Assembly (NCBI RefSeq): GCF_016907925.1
Contig: NZ_JAFBCZ010000008.1
Coordinates: 1-64,000 of the forward strand
Length of the DNA: 64,000 nucleotides
Direction: 5' to 3'
Source of the DNA: Herpetosiphon giganteus
GTDB lineage: Bacteria; Chloroflexota; Chloroflexia; Chloroflexales; Herpetosiphonaceae
Below are positions 49,541 to 57,711 of the stretch, one piece after another; within the stretch, counting starts at the first letter, position 1; every line of letters begins with the position of its first letter. The translations under genes and the position numbers were made by a program. The notes below the pieces were generated by a model that searched no databases, had not been told where the DNA came from, and saw only the letters and a list, made by a program, of their open reading frames with translations.

Positions 49541-49599
49541 GGCTGCCTCCTTGGCTGCTTGATTTGGCTTGCTGGTCTATGATACCACAGCCATTTTGC

Positions 49600-49640
49600 A
49601 AAAAAACATCCCCCTGAATCGCCGCAGCAATCCAGGGGGA
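49600..49640 (-). terminator. Rho-independent terminator of the two-domain lipoprotein gene
   Basis: On the minus strand TCCCCCTG (49633-49640) pairs with CAGGGGGA (49609-49616); after two bases it is followed by a run of T (seven A on the plus strand at 49600-49606). It lies 27 bases after the stop and before the aminotransferase start. Confidence 0.8.
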
Positions 49641-49666
49641 AATGATTGGGCGAGCCAATCAAACGC

Positions 49667-50665
49667 TTATTGAGCAGCGGCTTTGATCACGATGACCAAA
49701 ATGCCATCGCCCATGCTCATGCTCGCGCGGTCGAGAGTCATCACGACCAAGGCTTCGCCAGCGCTCATGTTGGTGTAGGTCAAGGTTTGTGAACCAGCCA
49801 TGCCGGTGCTATCGCCAGCAGGCATAGCCATCCAACCAGCTGCTTCCAATTCGCTATCATAGAAGCTTTTGATTTCTGCGGGGGTAGCAGTTGAAATGTA
49901 TGCTGCTTTGCCCAAGACATTGGTATCGCCAGCGCTGCCAGCAAAACCTTTTTCAAAGCTTTCCATGAAGGTATCGGTCAAAGCATCGTCACCAGCTTTG
50001 TATTCTTCGCTGCTTGGTGGAGCTGGAATATCGCTCAAGTCGCCAGCTGGAAGTGGGTCGCTGCCGCCGGTTTCAGCAGTAGCGTCAGGCATGGTGCTGC
50101 CACCGCCACCCAAACGACCAACAGTGGTGAAGATGATTGATTGGTTCATGCTGCTATCAACGGTTGAAAGATCCAACACGCCAATCATCGCAACCGTGGT
50201 TGGTGAGCTTGCGCTTGGGTAAACCAACACTTTACCAAAGTTTTGGTCTTGAACTTGGCCCTTGCCCCAACCGTAGTTTGCCATTTCACCTTCGTAGAAA
50301 TCCACCATGGTTTGAGGAACTTCTTCGGTGATGTAGTAGGTCAATGGTTCGAGATCCAAGCCAGTTTGTTTTTCTTGGTTTTCGAATTCACCTTCCATAC
50401 CACCAATAGCTGCATCAATAATGGTGTTTTCACCTTTGACGTATGGCTCGCTTTGGGGTGGAGCTGGAATTTCAGCTGCATCCATTGAAGGGCTGCCAGT
50501 ATCGCGGGTTGGTTCAACCATAGCTTCAGCTGTTGCGGTTGGAGCCGTGGTTGCGGTTGGAGCTGTGGTTGCAGTTGGAGCCGTGGTTGCGGTTGGAGCG
50601 GCAGTGCTGCCACAAGCGCTTAATGCTAGGGCAATTAAAATTGCGCTAATCGTCCGTTTTGACAT
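49667..50665 (-). CDS. Lipoprotein with two copies of a PAPPSS-type domain
   Basis: A 332-residue exported protein. AGGAGG selects the ATG at 50665, giving a signal with lipobox (LALSACGST) and a linker made of TATTAP repeats. Two homologous domains of about 110 residues follow, each opening IPAPP(Q/S)SE.Y..G and containing a Y(I/Y)(T/S)...P..(I/M)..FY..E(M/L)...GW core. The same domain occurs once in the next gene upstream (50939-51358). The role is unknown; repeated exported domains of this kind could bind envelope ligands. A terminator follows. Confidence 0.75.
   Translation of the reverse strand: MSKRTISAILIALALSACGSTAAPTATTAPTATTAPTATTAPTATAEAMVEPTRDTGSPSMDAAEIPAPPQSEPYVKGENTIIDAAIGGMEGEFENQEKQTGLDLEPLTYYITEEVPQTMVDFYEGEMANYGWGKGQVQDQNFGKVLVYPSASSPTTVAMIGVLDLSTVDSSMNQSIIFTTVGRLGGGGSTMPDATAETGGSDPLPAGDLSDIPAPPSSEEYKAGDDALTDTFMESFEKGFAGSAGDTNVLGKAAYISTATPAEIKSFYDSELEAAGWMAMPAGDSTGMAGSQTLTYTNMSAGEALVVMTLDRASMSMGDGILVIVIKAAAQ
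50532..50603 (-). repeat. 18-bp coding minisatellite (TATTAP repeats)
   Basis: Four tandem units of 18 bases (plus-strand GTTGCGGTTGGAGCCGTG with few changes) encode TATTAP hexapeptides in the linker of the two-domain lipoprotein. Copy-number change here would only alter linker length, since the unit is a multiple of three. Confidence 0.85.
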
Positions 50666-50876
50666 GAGGGTCAATCCTCCTAAATAAAATCTGTTGTCGG
50701 CATTCCTACTGCCAAGAGGGTTCCTACTTAGCAATGATCGCGCCACCCATTCTCCAAACTCTCAAATCACAAACGTGCTCTACCAAAAACTGTGTGGTAA
50801 TAATCACAAGCTTTGATACGCTGCTATCACTACAAAGGTTACAACCAAGCCAAAATCTGGCAATCTGCGACACAAA

Positions 50877-50911
50877 GCCCTCAGCCTAAGCAATTGCTCA
50901 ACACTGAGGGC
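50877..50911 (-). terminator. Weak terminator hairpin after the single-domain lipoprotein gene
   Basis: GCCCTCAG (50877-50884) and CTGAGGGC (50904-50911) pair; on the minus strand the stem is followed by TTTGTGT. The loop contains the palindrome GCAATTGC. The T-run is poor, so efficiency may be low. Confidence 0.5.
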
Positions 50912-50938
50912 CAGCGTAAACCTCGCAGCTTTGGAACC

Positions 50939-51358
50939 TTATTTGACGGTCGTGCCAGTCGTGATAACCAGAATCCCAGTGCCGCCTGCCATACTCATAT
51001 CAATCATATTAATCGCAGCTACATTGTTATCTGCTTGAAAATTGACTGATGTGGTATCTGGAATCGATGGTGATTCGATGGTTTTCCAACCACGATTGGT
51101 CATCTCAGTGGTATAGAAATTCTTGATTTCTTCCGCGCTTGCGGTTGACATATAGAATTTGTTGGTTGTGCTCGTTCCGCTGCTTGCCATGCTTTGGCTG
51201 AAGCTATCAACCATAATATCAAGCGTTGGATCTTGGCCTTTTTGATATTCGCTGCTGCTTGGCGGCGCAGGAATGGTTGTATCGCTAACACCACCACCAC
51301 AGCCAACTAAGCTAACCATCAATACGACGAGTAATACATACCCAAAAAACCGTTGCAT
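50939..51358 (-). CDS. Lipoprotein with one PAPPSS-type domain
   Basis: A 139-residue exported protein. The signal (MQRFFGYVLLVVLMVSLVGC) has a lipobox ending in Cys20. The domain opens TIPAPPSSSEYQKGQD and continues with YMSTASAEEIKNFYTTEMTNRGW and a hydrophobic ending (GTGILVITTGTTV), aligning well with both domains of the lipoprotein gene downstream at 49667-50665. AGGAGG-like sequence lies upstream. The two genes are separate transcripts or weakly linked; the spacer of about 270 bases contains a hairpin. Confidence 0.72.
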   Translation of the reverse strand: MQRFFGYVLLVVLMVSLVGCGGGVSDTTIPAPPSSSEYQKGQDPTLDIMVDSFSQSMASSGTSTTNKFYMSTASAEEIKNFYTTEMTNRGWKTIESPSIPDTTSVNFQADNNVAAINMIDMSMAGGTGILVITTGTTVK

Positions 51359-51540
51359 TCGACCATCCTCCTAGTAAGTGTTTATTGTTACGCCATGATG
51401 ACGTATCAATTTTGCAAACCGTTCCTTAAAAGTTAGTCCAATTGCTTGGCACACTGTTTTTGGTTGTTAAGGCACATCAATTGCGCTACTGGTGCAAAGT
51501 TGACGAACGCATCATACACGCCTTGTCAACCCCTGAAGCA

Positions 51541-51728
51541 AAGGATGAAGGATGAAGGGACGAGGCTATAGACTATAGGCTATAGGCTTTTTGCTCTCGG
51601 AACAATTAATCTGTGGTTAAACGCTTAGCTTCGGCAACCCCAACCAATCCCCGCTAGCCCATAGCCCGCAGCCAATAGCCATTTCCCTTTCGTGTCCTTC
51701 GTGGATCAAACGTTCGCATGCTTCGTGA
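51541..51728. repeat. Intergenic repeat mosaic (families B, E, C)
   Basis: AAGGATGAAGGATGAAGGG (51541-51559), CTATAGACTATAGGCTATAGG units (51568-51590), CCCATAGCCCGCAGCCAATAG units (51657-51681) and CTTTCGTGTCCTTCGTGG (51687-51705) fill the first part of the 560-base gap before the CorC-like gene. The region 51360-51540 and 51730-51919 show no clear feature. Confidence 0.72.
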
Positions 51729-51919
51729 TTAAACGCCTGAAAACGTTAACGCTTGGCCTCTTGCAATCACCTGCGATATGCCGCATACTGCATAGTACCG
51801 AAATATCAATCTACTCTAGTTCGAGGAGGACGAAGGCGACAATTTGGATTATTGCTGCTGCGTCGATCACCAGCCTGCAATAGTAGCGCCGCAAGGCCCG
51901 ATTGAAGCCGATAGAACCC

Positions 51920-53203
51920 ATGGACCCTGCATCTAGTTTGGAGCTGCTTGGGCTGGCGATGTGTCTCATTATTGTGAGTGTCGCCTCAGCAGCCGAAGCA
52001 GCGCTCTCTACTATCTCACGCCATCGAATGAATACGCTGTTGGAAAACGGCGAACGCCGGGCCAACGTGGCTATGCGCCTGTTGGAAGACCCCTATCATC
52101 TACGCATCGGCACACTCTTGCTGAGCACGGTTGGCACAATTGGCGCAACCGCGTTGCTCTTGACGTTTGTTGCCAATCGCACTGGCTGGCAGCAAGCCAC
52201 GTTTCTCTTGGGCTTTCTGTTGGTCTGGCTCACAATTGGCACAACCTTGCCCAAAACCCTCGCCACCGCCTACCCCGATAGCATGGTGCTTTGGACGGTT
52301 CGTCCACTGCGAATTTTGCTCTGGCTCGTCGCACCCATGCAATGGCTGCTGCGCCAAATCGCCCGCCCAATTGGCCTCGTCACTGGCCAAAACGCCAACC
52401 TCGTCACCGAAGAAGAACTTAAATTAATGGTCAACGTCGGCGAAGAAGAGGGCGTGATCGAAGCTGAAGAACGCGATATGATTGCGGGTATTTTTGAATT
52501 TAGCGATACCGCCGTGCGCGAAGTGATGGTGCCACGGATCGATATTGTGGGCTTGGCCGCCAGCGCCAGCATGGAAGAAGCGCTCAATTTGTTTATTAGC
52601 GCTGGCCATTCGCGCTTGCCAATCTACGACGATTCAATTGACCAAGTGCTCGGAGTGTTGTACGCTAAAGATCTGTTTCCGCTGTTGCGCGATGGGCTAC
52701 GTGATGTGCCCTTGCGCTCATTGGTACGCCAGCCCTATTTTGTGCCCGAATCACTGAAGGTTGACGATTTGATGCGGGCTTTGCAAAGCCGCAAAGTGCA
52801 TATGGCCATTATTGTCGATGAATATGGCAGCACTGCGGGCTTGGTGACAATCGAGGATTTGCTGGAAGAGATCGTTGGCGAAATTCAGGATGAGTTCGAT
52901 AGCGAAGAAGCGCCAATTCAACAGCTTAGCCCCACGGAATGGCTGTTCGATAGTCGGGTCTCGATTGATGAAGTCAACGATGCTACAGGCTTAACCCTAA
53001 TCAATGACGATGTAGATAGCCTCGGTGGCTTCGTTTTGGCCCTGCTTGGCTCGATGCCCAATGTCGGCGATGTGGTGCATGTCGATGACACAACGATTGA
53101 AGTTGTGACGATTCAAGGTTTGCGCCCGCAACGCCTCCACTTAAGCTTAGCCACTGCCGAACCCGAAGTAGCCGAGGTTGGGAGCAATACCGATGATGGT
53201 TGA
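51920..53203 (+). CDS. CNNM/CorC/HlyC family protein with CBS pair
   Basis: A 427-residue membrane protein. The N-terminal DUF21 domain (about 1-190) has four hydrophobic segments (LLGLAMCLIIVSVASAAEAAL, LRIGTLLLSTVGTIGATALL, FLLGFLLVWLTIGTTLPKTL). Two CBS repeats follow (REVMVPRIDIVGL, GHSRLPIYDDSIDQVLGVLY and FVPESLKVDDLM...AIIVDEYGSTAGLVTIEDLL), then a CorC_HlyC C-terminal domain (about 345-420). Relatives transport or regulate Mg or Co ions. The start 51920 has no strong ribosome site. It overlaps the cytidine deaminase gene by 11 bases. Confidence 0.9.
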   Translation: MDPASSLELLGLAMCLIIVSVASAAEAALSTISRHRMNTLLENGERRANVAMRLLEDPYHLRIGTLLLSTVGTIGATALLLTFVANRTGWQQATFLLGFLLVWLTIGTTLPKTLATAYPDSMVLWTVRPLRILLWLVAPMQWLLRQIARPIGLVTGQNANLVTEEELKLMVNVGEEEGVIEAEERDMIAGIFEFSDTAVREVMVPRIDIVGLAASASMEEALNLFISAGHSRLPIYDDSIDQVLGVLYAKDLFPLLRDGLRDVPLRSLVRQPYFVPESLKVDDLMRALQSRKVHMAIIVDEYGSTAGLVTIEDLLEEIVGEIQDEFDSEEAPIQQLSPTEWLFDSRVSIDEVNDATGLTLINDDVDSLGGFVLALLGSMPNVGDVVHVDDTTIEVVTIQGLRPQRLHLSLATAEPEVAEVGSNTDDG

Positions 53204-53600
53204 CTACCAAATGCTCTTGGAGAACGCCAAGAGCGCCCGCGAACGAGCTTATACTCCATACTCACGTTTCAAAGTTGGCGCGGCAGTGCTGACAGCCAGC
53301 GGACGCATCTTCCATGGCTGTAATATCGAAAATGCTGCATACCCTGTTTGTTTGTGCGCTGAACGCTCGGCGCTTGCTGCCGCTTGGAGCGCTGGCGAAA
53401 CTGAATTTGTAGCCATAGCCGTGGTAGCCGATACGCCTGGACCAGTCGCGCCCTGTGGCATGTGCCGCCAATTTATGTTCGAGCTAGCTCCCGATATGCC
53501 AGTGCTGTTGGCAAACTTGGCCGATCAAACTCAGCCTACCACGCCACGCGAGCTGTTGCCCGGCGGTTTTTCACGCGAAAGTTTAACCGCCAACGATTAA
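53193..53600 (+). CDS. cdd: Cytidine deaminase
   Basis: A 135-residue zinc enzyme that deaminates cytidine and deoxycytidine to uridine forms. The zinc/catalytic motif is HGCNIENAAYPVCLCAERSALAAA, containing the CAE triad with Glu, and the second Cys pair is PCGMCRQFMFE. The length is that of the homotetrameric type. GGGAG eight bases before 53193 favours the first of two adjacent ATG codons. It overlaps the end of the CorC-like gene and is followed by a terminator. Confidence 0.95.
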   Translation: MMVDYQMLLENAKSARERAYTPYSRFKVGAAVLTASGRIFHGCNIENAAYPVCLCAERSALAAAWSAGETEFVAIAVVADTPGPVAPCGMCRQFMFELAPDMPVLLANLADQTQPTTPRELLPGGFSRESLTAND

Positions 53601-53627
53601 ACTAATTTTCAAAATAATGCTTGCTCC

Positions 53628-53660
53628 AGCCCCTGTTGAATTCAAAAACAGGGGCTTTTG
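53628..53660 (+). terminator. Rho-independent terminator after cdd
   Basis: AGCCCCTGTT (53628-53637) pairs perfectly with AACAGGGGCT (53647-53656) around a nine-base loop, followed by TTTT. Confidence 0.85.
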
Positions 53661-53746
53661 AATGGCCCAAAATTGGCTCTTGACTTAGAGTGCGCGCAAA
53701 TGTTTAGAATCCTAGCAACGAGAATATTTAGCTAGGAGATACCCGC

Positions 53747-54739
53747 ATGTTAAAGCGAACTATCGGCAAAAGTGGCATCGAAGTTAGCGCTTTGGGCTTG
53801 GGCTGTTGGGCAATCGGTGGCCCCTTCAACCATAATGGCAATCCTGCGGGCTGGGGCCAAGTCGACGATGCAGAATCAATTCGGGCAATTCATGCAGCGC
53901 TTGAGCTGGGAGTCAATTTTCTTGACACAGCAAACGTCTATGGCTGTGGCCACAGCGAAGAAGTGATTGCCCAAGCCATCGCAGGCCGTCGCGATCAGCT
54001 TGTTTTGGCAACCAAATTCGGCAATAGCTGGGCCGAGGGCAGCAACGATGCCTTTGAGCAAATACCGATTAGCGCTACAGAAATTCGCCAACAACTTGAA
54101 GCGAGCCTCAAACGGCTCAACACCGATTATGTCGATTTGTTGCAACTGCACTTGTGGGGCTATCCGATCGAAGATGCTGCCGCAGTGCGCGATACGCTCG
54201 AAAGCTTGGTCAGCGAGGGCAAGATTCGTGGCTATGGCTGGAGCACCGATCGGCTTGAGGCGGTTCAGCTTTTTGCCGAAGGCCCAAATTGTATCGCCGT
54301 GCAGCAACAATTGAATTTGTTGCATGGCCATAGCACTGGTGAGAGCGATGCAATTATTGCTTTTTGCGAAGCTCACAACTTGGCCAGCATCAATCGTGCA
54401 CCATTGGCCATGGGCTTGTTGACTGGCAAATTTACCCCAAGCACCAGCTTTAGCAGCGACGATGTGCGTAGCAAAGTCGAATGGTTTGAAGGTTTTCAGG
54501 CCGGCAAACCAAACCCAGAATGGCTCAAAAAGCTCGAAGCCCTGCGCGAAGTGCTCACCAGCGAAGGCCGCACGCTAACCCAAGGCGCGTTGGCGTGGTT
54601 GTGGGGTCGCAGTAGCCAAACCTTGCCGATTCCAGGTTTTCGCACCGTGGCCCAAGCCAGCGAAAACGCCAAAGCACTGCAATTTGGGCCATTAACCGCC
54701 AGCCAAATGCAGCAAATCGATAGAATTTTGCAACGCTAA
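53747..54739 (+). CDS. Aldo/keto reductase
   Basis: A 330-residue NAD(P)H-dependent TIM-barrel oxidoreductase. The family tetrad is visible: Asp in FLDTANVYG with Tyr in the same segment, Lys in VLATKFGNS and His in LLQLHLWGYP. The C-terminal cofactor loop is IPGFRTVAQASENAKAL. It resembles the YghZ/IolS-like AKR subgroup; the physiological carbonyl substrate is unknown. AGGAGATACCCGC before the ATG at 53747 sets the start. It appears monocistronic, with repeats following. Confidence 0.9.
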   Translation: MLKRTIGKSGIEVSALGLGCWAIGGPFNHNGNPAGWGQVDDAESIRAIHAALELGVNFLDTANVYGCGHSEEVIAQAIAGRRDQLVLATKFGNSWAEGSNDAFEQIPISATEIRQQLEASLKRLNTDYVDLLQLHLWGYPIEDAAAVRDTLESLVSEGKIRGYGWSTDRLEAVQLFAEGPNCIAVQQQLNLLHGHSTGESDAIIAFCEAHNLASINRAPLAMGLLTGKFTPSTSFSSDDVRSKVEWFEGFQAGKPNPEWLKKLEALREVLTSEGRTLTQGALAWLWGRSSQTLPIPGFRTVAQASENAKALQFGPLTASQMQQIDRILQR

Positions 54740-54742
54740 ATG

Positions 54743-55040
54743 TGAGCCACGAAGGGCACGAAGGCTGGAAACCGCGAAGATCGCGAAGAACATTTTTTAG
54801 CTACGAATTGCACGAAAATGAGGCTTTTGGCTATGGGCTATCGGAAGATTTGGAGGTATCTCATAATTCCGATAGCTGTAGTGGTTCATTGGATTGTCAA
54901 CCATGTTCCCTCACCCCCCAGCCCCCGCTCCCACGAAAACGCGGGCGAGGGGGAGAACCCGTTTTTACCAAGGAATTGCCGCAGAATCACGGCATTATAG
55001 CCCCTCGCCCGTCCGACGGGCGAGGGGTTGGGGTGAGGGG
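54743..55040. repeat. Intergenic repeat mosaic with a family A copy
   Basis: AGCCACGAAGGGCACGAAGG and ACCGCGAAGATCGCGAAG units (54743-54808), a GGCTTTTGGCTATGGGC unit (54822-54841), the flank GTGGTTCATTGGATTGTCAACC (54879-54900), then a paired-hairpin copy from CCCTCACCCCCCAGCCCCC to GGGGTTGGGGTGAGGGG (54908-55040). It fills the gap between the aldo/keto reductase and the M23 peptidase genes. Confidence 0.8.
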
Positions 55041-55130
55041 ATCTGCCGATTACCCATCTTATTGCACTCATGTTGCACCCCAACCATTCCACATCTGCTA
55101 TACTGACAAGGCGAATGCTTGGTGAGGATT

Positions 55131-57023
55131 ATGCAACGCTTTAACCCCAAACGCTATTTTGATTTACGCAATCGCCTGCAAAGCGATCAGCAACGCCTCT
55201 GGGCTTTGTTCAGCACATTAATCGTCAGTTTGTGCCTAACCACGTTGGTGCTCCGGATTGCTCCGTCGCCCACGAAAACCGGCCAGCTGATTTTTCGGCC
55301 TGTTGATTCGGTCTCCGAGGACGACCTCAACCAAGCAGAACAACCGCCACCAACCTTGCCTCCAGCCGTCGAGCCACAAAATGCAGTCGAAGCCAGTTCG
55401 ATTTTGCCACGTGCCGCCGAGCCGCCAACTTTAATCGATGATATTCGCTTTACATCCGAGCAAAATCTGACTGTTGAGAATATTCAGACGCTCTTGGATG
55501 CGCAGCCAGGTACGCTCAAAGCTGCGCTGCTGACAGTTGGCGATCGCAATTTATCGTTGGCTGAGGTTGTGGTTGGCCAATCGTACCTCTATAGTTTGAA
55601 TCCCAAATTGTTATTGGCGTTGCTGGAGTTTCAACAAGGCTTATTGACCAACCCAACGCCCAACCCCGATCAACTCGATTGGGCCATGAAATATCAGGGC
55701 GAAAATGAAAACTGGCGTGGTTTGCATGGCCAAATTCGCTGGGCTGCGCGTGAGTTACGCCGTGGGGTGCGCGATTTTGCCTATGTGACCGAATTACAAT
55801 ATCGCGATAAAGATGTCAAAGGCCCAATTCCCGCTGGCTTAAACCCCAGTTCGTATGCGGTTGTGCGTTTGCTGGCCCAAACCATGACTCCCGAAGAATT
55901 AGCCAAAGTGCTGAGCGATGGCAGTTTTGTCGCAACCTATAGCAAGTTTTTTGAAGATCCACGCCAAACTTTGGGCCAAGTGCCTGCGCCAGCCACGCCA
56001 TTTTTGCGCTGGCCGCTGCGCAACGTCACCTATATCACCTCGTTTTTCGATCACGAGTATCCCTTTTTAACGCCCAACCAATCGTTGGTCAGTTGGTGGG
56101 GTCGGCGTGAAACCCAAATTTCCTACGATGGCCACGATGGCTGGGATTATGGTGCACGACCGCCAGAGGCTGTGGTTGCTGCCGCCGATGGCACAATCGT
56201 CTGGGCCAGCAATTCCGATGATGGCTGTGGTGTGCCTGCCAAAGGCGTGGTCATCGATCATGGCAATGGCTATCGCACGCTCTATTGGCATCTCAGCGAA
56301 ATTTCGGTCGAAGTTGGCCAAGCCATTAAAAGTGGTGAACAATTGGGCATCGTTGGCTCAACCGGCTGTGCAATTGGCCCGCACTTGCACTTCCAAACCC
56401 AATATCTTGGCCGCAATACCGACCCCTATGGTTGGTGCTCAAGCGAACCCGATCCCTGGAGCAGCTATCCAGTTGGCACAGCGTCGCGCTGGCTGTGGGC
56501 CGATCGTCCGAATCCTTGCGATTTGGGCCAAACGATTGCGGTTCGGCCAACCGACGCAGGCTTTAGCCGCACTGAGGGCAATTGGCAAACCGCGCCAATT
56601 GGCGCTGGCGCAGAAACGCTCTGGATTACCTCGCAGATTCCGGTGATCAATACCGATACGCTGACCGACACGATTTCGGATTTAACTGGCGTTGCCACCC
56701 CGCAGCCCACGCCGAACCAACCGCCAAGCACGGCAACTTGGCAAACCAGCCTGCCGAGTGCTGGCCGCTACCGCGTGCTAACCTACATTCCCTACTACTA
56801 CAACGGCCACGACGATGCAGTAACGGCGCATTATGTGGTCGAGCACGCAGAGGGCCGCAGCGATGTGGTGGTCAATCAGTATGTTTTTGCCAACGAATGG
56901 GCTGATCTTGGGACCTATACATTTGACCCAAACAAGCCCGCCAAGGTCGAGCTGAGCAATGAAACCACCATGGCCGACCAAGGCATCTGGGTTGGCACGA
57001 CGGTTTGGTTGCCATCAGATTGA
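55131..57023 (+). CDS. Exported M23-family metallopeptidase-like protein
   Basis: A 630-residue protein. One N-terminal membrane helix or signal anchor (about 22-41, LFSTLIVSLCLTTLVL) leads to a Pro-rich linker, an unrecognised helical domain (about 100-290) and an M23/LytM domain (about 325-440). The latter has ISYDGHDGWDYG with the first His/Asp ligands and PHLHFQ with the final HxH. A C-terminal module (about 530-630), starting TATWQTSLPSAGRYRVLTYIPY, resembles a carbohydrate-binding beta-sandwich (golvesin-like). It probably trims peptidoglycan outside the cell. The ATG at 55131 has GAGGATT upstream. Confidence 0.87.
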   Translation: MQRFNPKRYFDLRNRLQSDQQRLWALFSTLIVSLCLTTLVLRIAPSPTKTGQLIFRPVDSVSEDDLNQAEQPPPTLPPAVEPQNAVEASSILPRAAEPPTLIDDIRFTSEQNLTVENIQTLLDAQPGTLKAALLTVGDRNLSLAEVVVGQSYLYSLNPKLLLALLEFQQGLLTNPTPNPDQLDWAMKYQGENENWRGLHGQIRWAARELRRGVRDFAYVTELQYRDKDVKGPIPAGLNPSSYAVVRLLAQTMTPEELAKVLSDGSFVATYSKFFEDPRQTLGQVPAPATPFLRWPLRNVTYITSFFDHEYPFLTPNQSLVSWWGRRETQISYDGHDGWDYGARPPEAVVAAADGTIVWASNSDDGCGVPAKGVVIDHGNGYRTLYWHLSEISVEVGQAIKSGEQLGIVGSTGCAIGPHLHFQTQYLGRNTDPYGWCSSEPDPWSSYPVGTASRWLWADRPNPCDLGQTIAVRPTDAGFSRTEGNWQTAPIGAGAETLWITSQIPVINTDTLTDTISDLTGVATPQPTPNQPPSTATWQTSLPSAGRYRVLTYIPYYYNGHDDAVTAHYVVEHAEGRSDVVVNQYVFANEWADLGTYTFDPNKPAKVELSNETTMADQGIWVGTTVWLPSD

Positions 57024-57054
57024 CATTTCATCGCAATAATGATACATTATATCA
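57020..57054 (+). promoter_or_regulatory. Promoter overlapping palindrome 1 upstream of the 57118 gene
   Basis: TTGACA (57020-57025) with a -10-like TACATT 17 bases later overlaps the palindrome TGATA-CATTA-TATCA (57040-57054). A repressor on the palindrome would mask the -10 box. An alternative TATAAT lies at 57096-57101. Confidence 0.45.
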
Positions 57055-57100
57055 ATATATGGTCGTGCTGTGCGCGGCCACTTTTTTGCCTATTTTATAA

Positions 57101-57115
57101 TGATATATAGTATCA
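57101..57115. promoter_or_regulatory. Palindrome 2 of a paired operator
   Basis: TGATA-TATAG-TATCA is identical in arms and spacer length to the upstream palindrome at 57040-57054, with a centre-to-centre distance of 61 bases (about six helical turns). It ends two bases before the ATG at 57118. No Shine-Dalgarno precedes this ATG. Confidence 0.5.
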
Positions 57116-57117
57116 AT

Positions 57118-57711
57118 ATGCCAAAGATAACGCCAAATTATGCTTTACCAAAGCCTGTGCAGCACGCAGGACGACCATTATTCGAGCAACAATGTTGGTG
57201 TTGGGGCCACGATGTGCGGCGCGGTGCAGGCAATTTGCTGCTGGAATATGGGGCGGAGCGCAGCCGCATGCCTGCTGAGCAGCGTGGCAGTAGTAATTAT
57301 CGCTTTCAACTTGGCAACGGGGCAACGCTTGATTTATGGGGGTGGGGCTTGTGGTATGGCGATGGCTATGCAGGAAGCCTGTTTTTGCGCCGCGACAAGC
57401 TGCAAATTGGCTTGATCGATCGGGTCGCACCGCTGTGCAATGTTTGGTCGCTGAGTGCAGTGCCGCCAGTGCGCATGCCCGCCAATTTGAACGAATGGCT
57501 ACGCATGACCAGCCTGCTTTGTCATTGCTGCACGTGGATTGCAAGCTATGAGCAATGGGTCATTGCCCATGCTGGATTAAATTATCGCCAGAATTGCCTC
57601 ACCGATTGGAACAAACGCGCTTTGCCCGCCCACGAGATGGCTGAGCGCTGGCAACAACTCCACGAGTTAATTGTTGCCAGCCAAGCAACGTCAAGCCCAG
57701 TGCTAGCTTAG
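57118..57711 (+). CDS. Protein of unknown function behind a paired operator
   Basis: A 197-residue soluble protein I do not recognise. It is rich in Trp, Cys and Leu: EQQCWCWGHDVRRGAGNLLL near residue 20, SSNYRFQLGNGATLDLWGWG near 65 and LLCHCCTWIAS near 140. The CWCWGHD and CHCCTW groups could bind a metal, but no standard motif fits. ATG 57118 is chosen because two matching palindromes end just before it and the earlier in-frame codons lie in the promoter region. The stop overlaps the convergent folD gene by four bases. The AT-rich leader contrasts with the gene body. Confidence 0.6.
   Translation: MPKITPNYALPKPVQHAGRPLFEQQCWCWGHDVRRGAGNLLLEYGAERSRMPAEQRGSSNYRFQLGNGATLDLWGWGLWYGDGYAGSLFLRRDKLQIGLIDRVAPLCNVWSLSAVPPVRMPANLNEWLRMTSLLCHCCTWIASYEQWVIAHAGLNYRQNCLTDWNKRALPAHEMAERWQQLHELIVASQATSSPVLA

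Noticed and set aside
54742-55125. Open frame across the mosaic before the M23 peptidase gene
   Set aside because: It translates the repeat units (CHEGHEG-type and Pro-rich pieces), so it is not a gene.
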